From assembly GCA_000750105.3 (NCBI GenBank), contig JPHH03000001.1, forward strand, positions 1,054,001-1,118,000: a DNA stretch of 64,000 bases, in the 5' to 3' direction. A model generated the notes under the pieces. It was not told the DNA's origin. It made no database searches and worked only from the letters and a program-made list of their open reading frames with translations. The DNA comes from Tolypocladium sp. Sup5 PDA-1 (taxonomy: Eukaryota; Ascomycota; Sordariomycetes; Hypocreales; Ophiocordycipitaceae). Made by a program: the position numbers and the translations under genes. Below, piece by piece: positions 11,479-22,600 of this stretch (its first letter is position 1; each line of letters starts with the position of its first letter).

Positions 11479-11846
11479 ATGGGCGACGACGAGCTACGAA
11501 GCCGCGGCGACGACTCTCTGGGCGATCGGATGATTGCGAATGAGACCGCAACGGCCTGTTGGGGAGGACGAGTTCTGGAGTTGTTGGGTGTGCTGTGCTG
11601 CGCCTGTATCTGACCGCTTCCAATGTGTGTAATTCCTGGTGTACCACGGAACAGGAGCAATTTCATGTCTGCATTGATTTGGCCTTGCGCCTCGTGATGA
11701 CTTTATCTTCTACTACCTCCCATGATGCTGCGGCCACGAGCTGATAAACCAGACTAAACTCCATGCCTTGGGCCGCCTCTAGTGATATAGGTACAATACG
11801 CAAACGACAACATACCGGCCAGGACACGACTTCGCCGTGTCACCGC
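11479..11846. other. Intergenic, convergent 3' regions
   Basis: Lies between the stops of the small helical protein (+) and prp1 (-). It holds only 3' UTR-like sequence; no gene is seen. Confidence 0.6.
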
Positions 11847-14642
11847 TCACTGCTCCAGCTCTGCCGCCACCAGCTTCAGAATCTCCTCGATCCCCTTCAT
11901 CGCGTGCTTCGGGTTCTTGGCCACCGGCTGCCATGCCTCTCCGTGCCGCGGCTCGCTCTGCACGCACTTGCTCACCACCTCCTCGCGCTTCTCCACCGTC
12001 CCGTGCTGGCACAGGAAGCGGTAGTACCACGCCCAGCTGTCGCCGTAGTCCGGGTCCAGCACCAGCGCCTTCTCGAACCAGTTCTGTGCCTTGTCCAGCT
12101 TGCGGTCGCCCCAGAAGATGCGCGCCACGCCCACAAACAGCAGCGGGTCGTTGTCGATCTTCTTGATGGCCTCGAGACTGCGCGGTTTGCGCTGCGTGCG
12201 TGCCTCGAGGTGCCAGATCTGCTCCACCCACAGCAGCCCGCTCTTGGGCACCTCGTGTTGCGCCCTGGCCATCATGGATTTGGCCTGCGGTATGCTGCCG
12301 GCTCGTCGCTCCAGCCGGACTGATTCGCACCACAGCTCGGCGTTCTTGGGTACGGCCAGCCGGGCCCGGTCGAGGACGGATCGTGCCTTGACGATCGACC
12401 CTGCCCTCTCCTCCAGCCGAGAGTAGAGAAGCCACAGCGGCACCGACTTGGGGACAGCCTTGACGCCCGTGGCATATGCCTCCCTGGCCAGCCCGATCTT
12501 GTCCAGGTCCTCGTAGATTTGACCCTTTTGCATCCACAACTTCGGCGTGGCAGGGAACTGCTGCAGCGCCTTCAGGACCATATCCAGAGCCGCCTCGTTA
12601 TCGCCCTGCACCCGTTCAAAGGCCACGCTCTTCATAGAAACGCGGTCCGTGGGTGCTTGTTCACGCGCAATGTCGAGCAGCCCCCGCGCCTCCTGCATGT
12701 GGCCGCTCTCCAATTCGAGCTTGACGGCGGACAGCCAGATGTTTTCATTGTTCGGGTTTTGGTAAAACGCCCGCTTGAGAACCAGCCGACCTTCGTCCAC
12801 CTCTCCAGCCTGCCACTTCTCCTTGGCGAGCGTCATCCACAACTCTTCGCTCCGCGGGCACGCCGCCACTGCCTTCTCGAGAAGCTGCCACAGAGAGTCC
12901 CTGGTGCCGTGCGTTCTCTCCAGATCGGCGGCTGCCACCCACGTTGTCTTGCTGTTGATGAACACGCGCAGGGAATAGGCATAAATGGCCCGGGCGGTCT
13001 CGTATCTGCCTCGGTTGATACTGGCCCTGGCGTCCTCCATCCACGTGTCTTTCCGGTCGTCGACCTCGTCGAGGTTCCAGCCCAGCGTCTCACGGATGAT
13101 GTTCTCGCAAGTGAGTATCGCCCCCTCTTCCTCGCACTTTTCTGCTTCGGCAATCCACTCTTCGCGAGTCGGCATTGCGGATTCCTTGGCCAGCACCTGC
13201 ACGGCTCGCTTCATGACGTTGACTTTGGCACCCTGGCCGAGCTGCTCTTGCAGCCGGGCAGCGGCGATCCAAATCTCGTGGGATGTCGGCACGGCCTTTC
13301 GGGCCCTGTTCAGCACCTTTTGCGCGTTCTCGGGCGTCTCCAATCGAGCCAGCGCCAGCCACAGGTCCACGGACAGCGGGATGAGCTCCGTTGCCTTGGC
13401 CAGCATGAGTTTCGCGTCGGCCGGATCCCCTTCCAGGTTGACCGCTTCCTTCCACAGCGCTTCCGACTCGGGCAGATGATCGAGCGCCTGGCGGATGACG
13501 CGCTTCTTGTTGCTGGCAATGTTCTCTAGTCTCATTGCCTCTACCCACAACCGCACCGACCGAGGATTCGACTCGATGGCCTTGCGGGCGATGATCTTTG
13601 CGTTGGGGGATTCGTGGTTGAGTCGAATATTCTCCAGCCACGCGTCCTCGCTCTTCGGGCACACCACACACCCCTTGTCGATGGTCTTTCGTGCGGCGAC
13701 AATCTTTCCAGCCAGCTCTTCCAGCCGGGCGGCGGCAATCCATCCGAGGGCGTTGTTTGGGTTCGTCTTGACGACGGACTGGAGCAGCTCTCGCACACGG
13801 TTGATGTCGCCAACCTGCGCCTGATTCCCGTTCGCCTGCATCTTGGTCAGGTTCGTAATGTATCCTTGCGGGTCGATGCTCGTAGCGCTCCCTGCGACCG
13901 AGTCGCCTCCGGCGGTTTGCGACGCTTGCTCCAGTCTCGACTTTAGCACTTTGTCGCGCGCAGCTCCGATCTCTGCAAAGTTGGTCATCGTTCCGTCTCC
14001 AGAGTCTCCGCGGCCTGACGCGACGCCGTCGTCTGCGACTGTGGTGCCCATCTCCGTCGAGTCTCGCGCCGCCGCGAGAACACTGTCAGGCACTGCGTAG
14101 AATCGCTGGCGCAACGCCTGCTTGCTTCGGCGGTTCTTTCCGGTCAAGTCTCCAACCTCCGGGAGGTTCGCCCACTCGTCGTCCGTGACGGTCCCCAGGG
14201 CACGCTTCAAGTCCGAAAATTGCTGCTGGATCTTGGGGTTGTTGCGCTCAAACTCTTCTCGCTCGGCGTTCTCACGCTCCTCCCGTTGCCGTTTCCGTCG
14301 GTCCATGCGCTCGTCGACCCATTCCCAGATTCGGTCCGCCTCCTCATCGTCCTTGTCGTAGACGCCGCCGGCAAACAGGCCGACCTCGTTGTCTGGGTCT
14401 TGATATCGTCCGTCATCGTCGTTGTCGTCGTCGTCCTTTCCCTTCTTGCCATCCTTGCCGTCAGTCGTGAGACCAAGCTGTGCGGCACGTTTCGCGAGCG
14501 CTTCCTTGATCTGGTCCTCGCTGGGCCCGTCGCGAGCTGGACCGAGATCAGATCGTGTCGTGAAGCCAGTGGCTCCTCGACCCAGACCAGCGACGTAGTT
14601 TTCTGGCGCCGGCTGGCTCAGGAAATCGCGTCGGGTCGTCAT
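11847..14642 (-). CDS. prp1: U5 snRNP pre-mRNA splicing factor Prp1/Prp6, intronless
   Basis: The protein has 931 aa, in the normal range for fission-yeast Prp1 and human PRPF6. The N-terminus carries the PRP1 splicing factor N-terminal domain (residues 5-40: RDFLSQPAPENYVAGLGRGA, then TGFTTRSDLGPAR). An acidic/charged segment with DKDDEEADRIWEWVDERMD follows, typical of the family. From about residue 300 to the end there are tandem HAT/TPR-like helical repeats, each with a W or LW core, for example NALGWIAAARLEELAGKIV, SEALWKEAVNLEGDP, NENIWLSAVKLELESG and DSWAWYYRFLCQHG. The protein bridges U5 with U4/U6 in the tri-snRNP in the nucleus. It is head-to-head with dim1, the two ATGs separated by 307 bp. 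Confidence 0.95.
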   Translation of the reverse strand: MTTRRDFLSQPAPENYVAGLGRGATGFTTRSDLGPARDGPSEDQIKEALAKRAAQLGLTTDGKDGKKGKDDDDNDDDGRYQDPDNEVGLFAGGVYDKDDEEADRIWEWVDERMDRRKRQREERENAEREEFERNNPKIQQQFSDLKRALGTVTDDEWANLPEVGDLTGKNRRSKQALRQRFYAVPDSVLAAARDSTEMGTTVADDGVASGRGDSGDGTMTNFAEIGAARDKVLKSRLEQASQTAGGDSVAGSATSIDPQGYITNLTKMQANGNQAQVGDINRVRELLQSVVKTNPNNALGWIAAARLEELAGKIVAARKTIDKGCVVCPKSEDAWLENIRLNHESPNAKIIARKAIESNPRSVRLWVEAMRLENIASNKKRVIRQALDHLPESEALWKEAVNLEGDPADAKLMLAKATELIPLSVDLWLALARLETPENAQKVLNRARKAVPTSHEIWIAAARLQEQLGQGAKVNVMKRAVQVLAKESAMPTREEWIAEAEKCEEEGAILTCENIIRETLGWNLDEVDDRKDTWMEDARASINRGRYETARAIYAYSLRVFINSKTTWVAAADLERTHGTRDSLWQLLEKAVAACPRSEELWMTLAKEKWQAGEVDEGRLVLKRAFYQNPNNENIWLSAVKLELESGHMQEARGLLDIAREQAPTDRVSMKSVAFERVQGDNEAALDMVLKALQQFPATPKLWMQKGQIYEDLDKIGLAREAYATGVKAVPKSVPLWLLYSRLEERAGSIVKARSVLDRARLAVPKNAELWCESVRLERRAGSIPQAKSMMARAQHEVPKSGLLWVEQIWHLEARTQRKPRSLEAIKKIDNDPLLFVGVARIFWGDRKLDKAQNWFEKALVLDPDYGDSWAWYYRFLCQHGTVEKREEVVSKCVQSEPRHGEAWQPVAKNPKHAMKGIEEILKLVAAELEQ

Positions 14643-14949
14643 CGTGGCCCGGCAGCGCTGGCGATGCGATGGAGGCGGGTGAAAATGGGTATGAAGAAGT
14701 AGGACCTTTGTTGCCTTGGTCGCGCGAGGTTGAGGTTGGGTCTAGCAAGGGTGGGTGCTAGAAGAGCTCACCAGTGGTGAGAATATTGGAGCAGATCACC
14801 ACCAATGTTGAGCGAAATTTGCACCACCTCGAGCAATGTCTAGCACGTATTAGCTGCTTATCGATAGCACCACCGCCAAAAAAAGTTTCCCGCATCACCG
14901 CCCCTCACCGCGCTCTCGTCCACAATCCTCGACACAAGGCACTACCACC
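14643..14949. promoter_or_regulatory. Shared divergent promoter of prp1 and dim1
   Basis: A 307-bp spacer between two ATGs that point away from each other. One encodes a tri-snRNP splicing factor and the other an 18S rRNA dimethylase. It must contain both promoters, which makes co-regulation possible. No motif stands out clearly. Confidence 0.6.
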
Positions 14950-16177
14950 ATGGCGAAAACGAAGCACGTCAAGCGCGGCAGCGCTTCCGGCACTCCCTAT
15001 GAACGTCCTGGTGGCGGCAGCGGCGGCGGCGGCGGCGGCAAAGGCAGCGGCTCCGGCTCCAACAAGAACAATGTCTTCAAGTTCAACACCAACGTCGGCC
15101 AGCACATCCTCAAGAACCCCGGTGTCTCCGATGCCATTGTCGACAAGGCGTACCTGAAACCCACCGATACGGTGCTGGAAGTTGGTCCCGGTACCGGCAA
15201 CCTGACGGTGCGGATATTGGAAAAGGCCAAGAAGTGCATATGTGTGGAACTGGATCCCAGGATGGCGGCCGAGGTCACGAAGCGAGTGCAGGGGAAGCCG
15301 GAGCAGCGCAAGTTGGAGGTGCTGCTTGGGGACGTGATCAAGACGGAGTTGCCAGCGTTTGATGTTTGCATTTCAAATACCCCCTACCAGGTACGTTCAT
15401 GTCTGCTTCATACCCGGATGCGCCTGTGCTAACAATCCCACCTAGATCTCCTCCCCCCTCGTCTTCAAACTCCTCGCCATGCCCAACCCCCCTCGCACGT
15501 CGGTCCTCATGTTCCAGCGCGAATTCGCCCTCCGCCTCACCGCCCGCCCCGGCGACGCCCTCTACTGCCGCCTCTCCGTCAACGCCCAGTTCTGGGCCAA
15601 GATCACCCACATCATGAAGGTCGGCAAGAATAACTTCCGGCCCCCGCCCCAGGTCGAGTCCTCTGTCGTCCGTATCGAGCCCAAGACAGGCAAGGACCGC
15701 CCCAACGTCAGCTGGGACGAGTGGGACGGCCTGCTGCGCGTCTGCTTCGTGCGCAAGAACAAGACACTGCGCGCGAGCTGGCTGGGTACCAAGGAGGTGC
15801 TCGCCATGGTGGAGCGCAACTACCGGACGTGGTGCGCCATGAACGGCGTGCTCATCGATGAGAGCCTGGTGGAGGACGACGGCGAGGAGGAAATGGAGGT
15901 GGAGGACATCGGCCCCATCGACGGCGAGGACATGGACGTCGACGACGAGGACGCCCCCGACTTCTTCAAGGAGATGCGCAACTCGGCCACGCCCTCCGCC
16001 CCCAAGACCAAGAGCAAGCGCAAGAAGACCAAGGTTGCCGAGCTAGTCCGCGAAAAGATCCGCAAGGTCCTCGAGGACGTGACCGAGCTGGCCGACAAGC
16101 GCTCCGGCAAATGCGACGAGAACGACTTTCTGCGACTGCTGTTTGCCTTTAACGAGGAGGGCATCCATTTCTCGTAG
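14950..16177 (+). CDS. dim1: 18S rRNA adenine dimethyltransferase Dim1 (2 exons)
   Basis: SAM-dependent N6,N6-dimethylase of two adjacent adenines at the 3' end of 18S rRNA, acting in late 40S maturation in nucleolus and cytoplasm. One intron (15391-15445) gives 390 aa. Visible features are NVGQHILKNPGVSDAIVDKA (RNA-adenine dimethylase N-terminal motif), the SAM-binding VLEVGPGTGNLT (about 75-86) and ICVELDPRM. The catalytic motif SNTPYQ is completed across the intron by ISSPLVFKLLAMP, then comes FRPPPQVESSVV. The C-terminus has an acidic insert (about 300-330) followed by a Lys-rich stretch and ends in the family-typical NEEGIHFS. The N-terminus has a poly-Gly/Ser linker before the catalytic domain. 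Start chosen at CACCATGG, the first Met. Confidence 0.96.
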
Positions 16178-17006
16178 AGCGCAGATGAAGCATGAACACA
16201 CTTGTGATGAGATTTTATGTCCAAAAGGAGTTGCGCAAATGGAGGGATGGCGTTTAGGGGTCAATATTGAGATAGCCACGTAGTATCCAGAGTAGATACC
16301 ATTTCGTTTGATACATCCTCCGCGCAATACTGTTCTCTCTCGGGCCTTGCATCACACGGAGTCCAGGAGACATCACCGTCCAACGTCTTCAAATTACTTG
16401 TCATTCTCTATTAAGTCTCATTGACACGCCTCGCTCAGTCACCAGCCGTTCCCAATCTCATTGAGCCTCCACGTCCTCCCTCCCTCCGCCGTCTCTTCCT
16501 CGGGTTGATGTTTGTTGTGTGTATCATAAAGCCGTTACAATTACAAACTGTAGTTGCCACTTTTGCCATCTATATATAGTCGCGAGAACAAATGAAACCT
16601 CCGCTCCCTAAAAACAGAATTGTGGTATCCGCCCTTGTCGCTTTGTATGTTGCTTTTCCCTGGTTTCGCCAGCTTGCTTGTAGCTTCAGATCACTCCATT
16701 CGGCATCGGGAGCTTCCGCACACATCAGGCTCTGGGGGTCTTGCACATCGATTAACGACTGATGCCCCAGAGGCTCCCGATATGGCGGGCTCCCAGCCCG
16801 TCTATAACCCAAGAAGACAAAAAAAAACACAAAAGCAAATCCCATCTCGACCCCCTTTTCAGACTCAGTCATGATGTGGTTGGAGATGCGAATCCAACGC
16901 CAGCGCTTCTTCAGATGCCGTGCACGCGCGCTCAATATACACAAGACGGAGAAGGACATAGAAAAAGTAGAACAGGCCCCTATTCCGCCACGTGGGTGAC
17001 TTCACG
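16178..17006. other. Intergenic, convergent 3' regions of dim1 and vac7
   Basis: 829 bp between convergent stops. It holds A-rich and T-rich 3' UTR-like sequence, including an A-run near 16817-16827. No gene is supported. Confidence 0.55.
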
Positions 17007-19688
17007 TCACGAAGCGTGCGGAGTAGTGCCATTCGGTTTGAGAGACGGATCGTTCGCCGAGTTTGGTTTGACGGTTGCTCGCCCCGAGACCGTGGCGCTG
17101 CGAACGTGGGCGCTAAGCGGGAGGCTATACTTGACCACGCCCTTGACAATGAGGTCAAATTCGTTCTGGAAAATGCGCTCCCATCGTTCCGAGCCACCCG
17201 CCGTGTCGTTTCCGGGATACGGAAGCTGCATTTCTCCCGTCGACGAAGACGTCCCTTGGTGGAACAGTGAGCCCTCGAAAGTCAGGGGGCTGTCAAACTC
17301 TGTGATCCGGCCGAGCAATATGTTTGGTCGAGAATCACCCTCGTCATCACCCTCGCCAGGTCCCCTTGGTGGATCGTTTGCCGGGTCATCTCGAGTGTGG
17401 AACTCGCCGGGACCACGAGGCGTCCTCCGCCAGTCCGAGTCCGAGCCTGCGTATTCCGACTTGGCAAAGATCTCCAGGTTTGCGTGATCAATCGTCACGA
17501 CCACGATGTTGGGATTGTGCGCCTTGACTGTGAGGTCGTACATCAAGACCTGTTCGCTGGTGACGACATTGTTGATGGAGACAATCTCAATGCCCGTCAT
17601 GGGCTGGGACGTGGCAAACATGAACCCTATGGCGCCCGTGATGACCAAGAGGAACATCATTGTCAAGACAAGGCAGGCCGCAAACCGATTCAGGTACGAC
17701 GAGCGCCTGGTATATGTCTGCGATTCTGCCTGCCGTAGACTGTGCGGCCCACGCCTGCTCCGGCCCCCTCGGTAAGAGCGAGTCGTCGAGTCGAGCAAGG
17801 GCGTTCGCTCATCGTCGGCGCCCGTGGTTTCGTCAAGGTCGTAGCTCGACGACATCTGCATCGCAGACCGCTTAGTGCTAAGATGTCCACGTGCAGAGTG
17901 GTAATTTCTCGGGCTGGTGGGACCCGACGAGTTGCGTGAGTTATTTCCGGCGAGCTTGGATTTCGCTGCGTTCGGGAATGGTGATTCGTTGTCAAACAGC
18001 GACGCGTGGCCGTTGCCGGGCTGTCGGCCCCATCGGCCGATGTGGTGATGATGACGGACGGTGCCTCGCGCCGAACCGCCGGCGCTTCGGCCGGTTCCCT
18101 TTCCATCCTCATCGCCAGGAGTCAAGCTGTCGCTGGCGTTTCCATTGAAGGTGTTGACGAACTTCATGCTCTTCTTGGGCACGGGTCCGTGACCATGGCC
18201 GTGGCCGTGGCTGCCGTCTTGCATGACGCCGTAGATGGACCGCAAGTTCTGCCGGTCCGCCTGACTAGCCATGGACGTGGCACTGGGGGTTCGAGAATGA
18301 AAGCGGCGGTTGGTCCGCTCCGTGTTGTCTGGCGGGTTAGAATCATAGACAAACGTTTCTTCGGAATCAGACGTGTTGGCCTCATCGACGGCACTGGCAA
18401 TCTTGGCCTCGAAGATGTCGGCCTTGGAAGATCCTACAATCCTGTTGTCAGTAAACATCTCGCCTGGGACGAGGCACCGAGCCTTACCTGTTGCTGAGCT
18501 GACCGGTGGCTGCTTGCGCGTGCTCTTTTTCTTTTCCTTCTTGGGCCTGATAGTCTCGGTACTCGGCTTAGCCTTGAGCGTGCCGTTGCCTGCCTCGGAC
18601 TTGGCGCCTGTCGCCAGAGCCACTTGAGGGACGCTGGGAACAGTCTCTGTCTCTACCGTCATGTTCTGCGTGGAGCCCTCGGGTTTGGACTTGGCCTGCT
18701 TGGTTGACAGGGCGCTGGACTGTCTCGAGACGAGCGGCGGCGGGGGTACTGAAGTCGGCCTTCGCAGCTCGGCCTTGGCTGTGCCGCTGTCGGCCCCGTT
18801 TTGCTGGCCGGGCATGGTGGACTTGGCCTTGAGGGCTCGGCCGCTATCGCTCACGGCACCGCTGTCCCACTGGCTGTCTGCAGCCGAGAGCCTCTCCTTG
18901 ACCTGGTCTAACAATGCCGTATCGCTTGCGTGGGCAGGAGAGTTGTTCTGGCTGACTTCTTGTACTGTTTCCAGCGGGCCGCGAGCCGGGGTTCGGATAC
19001 CCGACTGCGGATGCGGATCATCGGTGTCGCTGTCAGGAGGCCGGTGCGGTGATTCCGATGGCTGAGGCGACGGACTAGGTCGCTGGATGCTGATTGCAGG
19101 CGCACTGGTGACGTTGGGCTTGTTCAACTGTGGTGGAGGCGATCGCAAACGCGGCGAGACGGGCCAGCGGGGGCTGTCTCTCAGATCTGGGATCGCAGTG
19201 GGTTTCTGAGGCGTCGGCGCCTGGATTTGAGGTTCCTTGTTCGCCGGGCGCAGATTTGGGATGTTTGTCGACGAGAGCGTTCGTGGCGCCGACGTCGGTT
19301 CGGGAATGCTCGACTTGGTCTGCCGAGACGGGCTCAGATCCTGCTGGCTGTTCTTGCGCGATCGGCTGGTGCTGCTGACCCGCTGTGTCGACGACGTCGT
19401 CCGGGGATTACGGGTGGGAGAGGTGTCTCGGGAGGCCGCTGGCGACTGGCTGACGGAGTTTGTTGCTGAAGATCGTTTTGACGTTTGGCTGCCGGCGGTG
19501 GCATTTGTGGACGGCAAGGGCGTACCGGGAGCACCGGCTTGCTGATTCGCCATCTTGTTCGTGGTAGGTTGCGTGGCGGCTTGGGCGCCGTCACTGACGG
19601 GCGGTGTCTTGTCCATGAGGGCGGGAGAGTCGTCGAGTTGTTGCGGAGCATGCATGCCCACGGACGGGACGAGCCTTGACTGGGTCAA
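17007..19688 (-). CDS. vac7: Vacuolar segregation protein Vac7, regulator of Fab1 PI3P 5-kinase
   Basis: Vac7 is a vacuolar membrane activator of the Fab1 complex that makes PI(3,5)P2. The unspliced frame encodes 893 aa. A strong intron (18487-18434, donor GTAAGG, branch TACTGAC, acceptor GTAG) is 54 nt and in frame, so the spliced protein would be 875 aa. The N-terminal two thirds are Ser/Pro/Thr-rich and disordered. Conserved blocks are SSKADIFEAKIASAVDEA, SEETFVYDSNPPD, a His-Gly repeat and KKSMKFVNTFNGNASD. A single transmembrane helix (FAACLVLTMMFLLVITGAIG, about 650-670 after splicing) is followed by a lumenal LEA2-like region with MYDLTVKAHNPNIVVVTIDH. The start may be this Met or M12 (MHAPQQ). 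Family assignment is good; the disordered part offers little support. Confidence 0.85.
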   Translation of the reverse strand: MTQSRLVPSVGMHAPQQLDDSPALMDKTPPVSDGAQAATQPTTNKMANQQAGAPGTPLPSTNATAGSQTSKRSSATNSVSQSPAASRDTSPTRNPRTTSSTQRVSSTSRSRKNSQQDLSPSRQTKSSIPEPTSAPRTLSSTNIPNLRPANKEPQIQAPTPQKPTAIPDLRDSPRWPVSPRLRSPPPQLNKPNVTSAPAISIQRPSPSPQPSESPHRPPDSDTDDPHPQSGIRTPARGPLETVQEVSQNNSPAHASDTALLDQVKERLSAADSQWDSGAVSDSGRALKAKSTMPGQQNGADSGTAKAELRRPTSVPPPPLVSRQSSALSTKQAKSKPEGSTQNMTVETETVPSVPQVALATGAKSEAGNGTLKAKPSTETIRPKKEKKKSTRKQPPVSSATGKARCLVPGEMFTDNRIVGSSKADIFEAKIASAVDEANTSDSEETFVYDSNPPDNTERTNRRFHSRTPSATSMASQADRQNLRSIYGVMQDGSHGHGHGHGPVPKKSMKFVNTFNGNASDSLTPGDEDGKGTGRSAGGSARGTVRHHHHIGRWGRQPGNGHASLFDNESPFPNAAKSKLAGNNSRNSSGPTSPRNYHSARGHLSTKRSAMQMSSSYDLDETTGADDERTPLLDSTTRSYRGGRSRRGPHSLRQAESQTYTRRSSYLNRFAACLVLTMMFLLVITGAIGFMFATSQPMTGIEIVSINNVVTSEQVLMYDLTVKAHNPNIVVVTIDHANLEIFAKSEYAGSDSDWRRTPRGPGEFHTRDDPANDPPRGPGEGDDEGDSRPNILLGRITEFDSPLTFEGSLFHQGTSSSTGEMQLPYPGNDTAGGSERWERIFQNEFDLIVKGVVKYSLPLSAHVRSATVSGRATVKPNSANDPSLKPNGTTPHAS

Positions 19689-22600
19689 TCAGTGATGGCG
19701 ACTGTTGATGCTAGTCAAGGGCAGTGTCATTGTGGTTGGCTTGTCATTGATGCATGGAGGCGGATGAGACTCGGTGGTCCGTCGTGGGGGGCGATGGGAC
19801 GGGGTGTGGTGCCCAACGCCAGTGCGTGTCGCTTCGTTGCTCGCTGTTGTTCTGAAGGAGCAAGGTTGAGAAGAGGCCTGGCGATGGGGGACGAACGGGT
19901 GTTGGTGTTGGTTGTTGGTGTTGGCGGCAGCTCTGGGCCAGGGAAACGTGGAAGGTGAATGATTGAGCCTGGGGAACAAGGTGCCGGGCGATTGGATGCC
20001 GGGGTTAGTGCGCAAAGGATGACACAATCTGTCGGGTCGGCCTGCTGTGGCACACGTCGTCCAGGCCTAGCGTGTGGGAGGGACAGAGAGTTGAAGAAGA
20101 GGTGGATGATGTCGTCGCGTGCGGTAGTGGGCCGGGGTGCGCTACAGTGCGCAGACGAACGGCACTGTCAAGCTTGGCGGTCGCGCGCGGGCAGCCGCCA
20201 GTGCGAACAAGGCCGTGTTGGAGGGATCCGTGTTTGCTGCGGCTCAGTGGCGGGATCGGAGGCGGCCGACAACTAAAGCCTGTCGGGGTATCCTGTCCGT
20301 GAAATCCGACGGCCTCCGCACAAGAGATACTACTGTAAGGGGAGGGGGGGGATGGAAGAGAAGAGAAGAGAGGAGCAGCGGAGGAGAGCACGAGCCTGGA
20401 AGGTACCAGGAGGCGGCGACGTGCACTTTTCTTGTTCCAGTGAGGGACAAGACGAGCCGAAAGCCCACCTCAACAACCCAGTGGTGCCGTGTCCAGGGCA
20501 CTCCTGGGGGACCACGAGGGCAACCGACCTCACCGCGAGGGCGCGCTACAGGGCACAGGGGGTTGGCAGCAGCGTTGGCGACATCTAGTACTGTGTACTC
20601 ACAGCCGTCGAGCAAGCTCAGCGTGAATGGCCGTACCGAGTACTTCGATCTAACCTTGTCGCCAGGGGCGGTCTCACTGTCCTCAGCACTGTGCCTTGAA
20701 CCTTGTCTTCGTCCGCCCGTGACAGATCCAAGCTCCTCCATCACGTGGCCATAGAATCTTCAAAAGCCCAACAGAAAGTGGCCTTTGAGGGATCGTGCCG
20801 GCAGCAAGACTGCGAGTGCCTGCGGGCCCCCACGGCAATGGGAGGAAAAGCAAAAATAGTTTGCACCCGCATCCCTGGGACAGACGGGCACTCACGCGCT
20901 GGCAACAGTGCATCCATCTCGACATGGGCGGGCACCACGTAACACACAGCGGTACCTAAGGTACCTACCTACCTAGGTAGGTGACTGTACGTACAAGGCC
21001 GCTGAGGCGCTGGGAAGCCCGAGTCAGCACCTAGGTAGGTACCCAGGCACCACGACGGCACTGGCCAAGCGCCTGGCCAGTGCCTGCCACCAGCTGACAG
21101 AAGGCGCCGCGGGACGCAACCCCATGTTTCCGCCCCCACGGGTCGCGTCCTCGGGCTGATGCCTCACTCTAGTTCGCTTCCTCACTAAATCAGCTCCCCA
21201 GCACAATGTCTTAGCGGTATGCCATGCGATTCTCCCGTCGACCATTCTTCGTACTCGTGCGACTGCTCCAGACTAGGTACGAGTACGTGGGTGCTGCGTT
21301 CCCGAGAGCGTCCGCCCAATGGCCGGCTCCCCCCCGCCGCAAACGAATGCTGGGCCGGCTCGCTGGGATCATCGCTGTTTGCTCTGGGGGACAACATCCA
21401 CCGTAGCAAGGCGACCAAGCGCACGATGGACAACCAGGGGAACCGAGCCAGAGCAGAAACCGGCCCACTGGACAGCATCCGGGCCATCCCCAATCATGCC
21501 CTGGGTACGTATGGAGTACGTAGCTTCGACGCACCCCACACACGGCACGAGCAGGCGGATGCAGCCAACAAGCAGTCTGTCGGTCTGTCTTTCCTGCTAG
21601 CACACTGGTTCGAGCGACCAAGCAAACCTGCTTCTTCCGCTGCTGAGTTGGAGTGGAGTCGCAGCTTCTGCTCCAGGCTGCGTGGTCATGATGACCCATG
21701 CATGCCAGTGGTTTGCATTGCTTCCTCCACCACCCTTGTCGCCGGACTTTCCAGGAAGGATTCCAGAATCCGGCCTGCTTGCTGACAGCTTGAAGGTCTG
21801 ATGGACCCCAAAAGTTCCTCTCTGTCATCGTTGTTGCCGAGGTGGACGAACGACGCAGCCAGTACCGGCGGCGAAGAGCATCAGAGCCGAGGAGCACTTA
21901 CACGATCCGACTTCGTGGGTCGGTCAAGACGATGCGATGCAGACAGCGGGTTTCAGCTCACAAATCGGCTCACCGCAGGTCGACATCTGATCCGTTTTCT
22001 GCCGTTCAACAGCAGACTCCCTTCCAGCCGGCCAGACAGCGCACCACAGCACCCTGGACGCCCAACTCGCTCGTCCTCTCAGAGCTTGACACGCTTCCAC
22101 CCCCAACAACAACAAGTCCAGGCAGACCGCCCCCTGTACCGCAGAACAGCAACATCCACGCGTCCCCTTTCTGCTCCATGTGCCCCCCGGAGATCCACGG
22201 GAGGGAACTACGGATGCTCTCCCCCAGTGGGCAATGACATTCGGCTGCAGCTGCGTGGAGATGTCGAGACAGGCCCCCATCACCACTCGCGACGCTGGCG
22301 AGATGCGGCCCACATGCTGCGCCGTACAGCACAGCGCCTCGATCATACTGGACGACCGAGTGAAGGCCCTTGCCAGCCAACGCGCAGCCAAGTCCCCATC
22401 ATCTGCGCATCCCGTGCAGGTCACGCGCCGGTCCCTATGGATTTCCCGGGTTCCTGCGCATGTCTCCATCTTCATCCGGGGTTCCGGGCGGGGGAGACAA
22501 CGCACACGTTCAAATACCACCACCACCGTCGGACGGGGGCTGAACCATTCTTTCCGGTTGTGTGGCATGTGTTTTCCGGTGTACTGCTGTTTGGTGGTGA

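Noticed and set aside
12519..13529. 336-codon plus-strand open frame opposite prp1
   Set aside because: It is antisense to the well-supported prp1 coding sequence, has no recognisable motif, and results from the GC-rich codon bias.
21601..21640. tRNA-like B-box match (GGTTCGAG) in the intergenic gap
   Set aside because: No matching A box, acceptor stem or anticodon arm around it.
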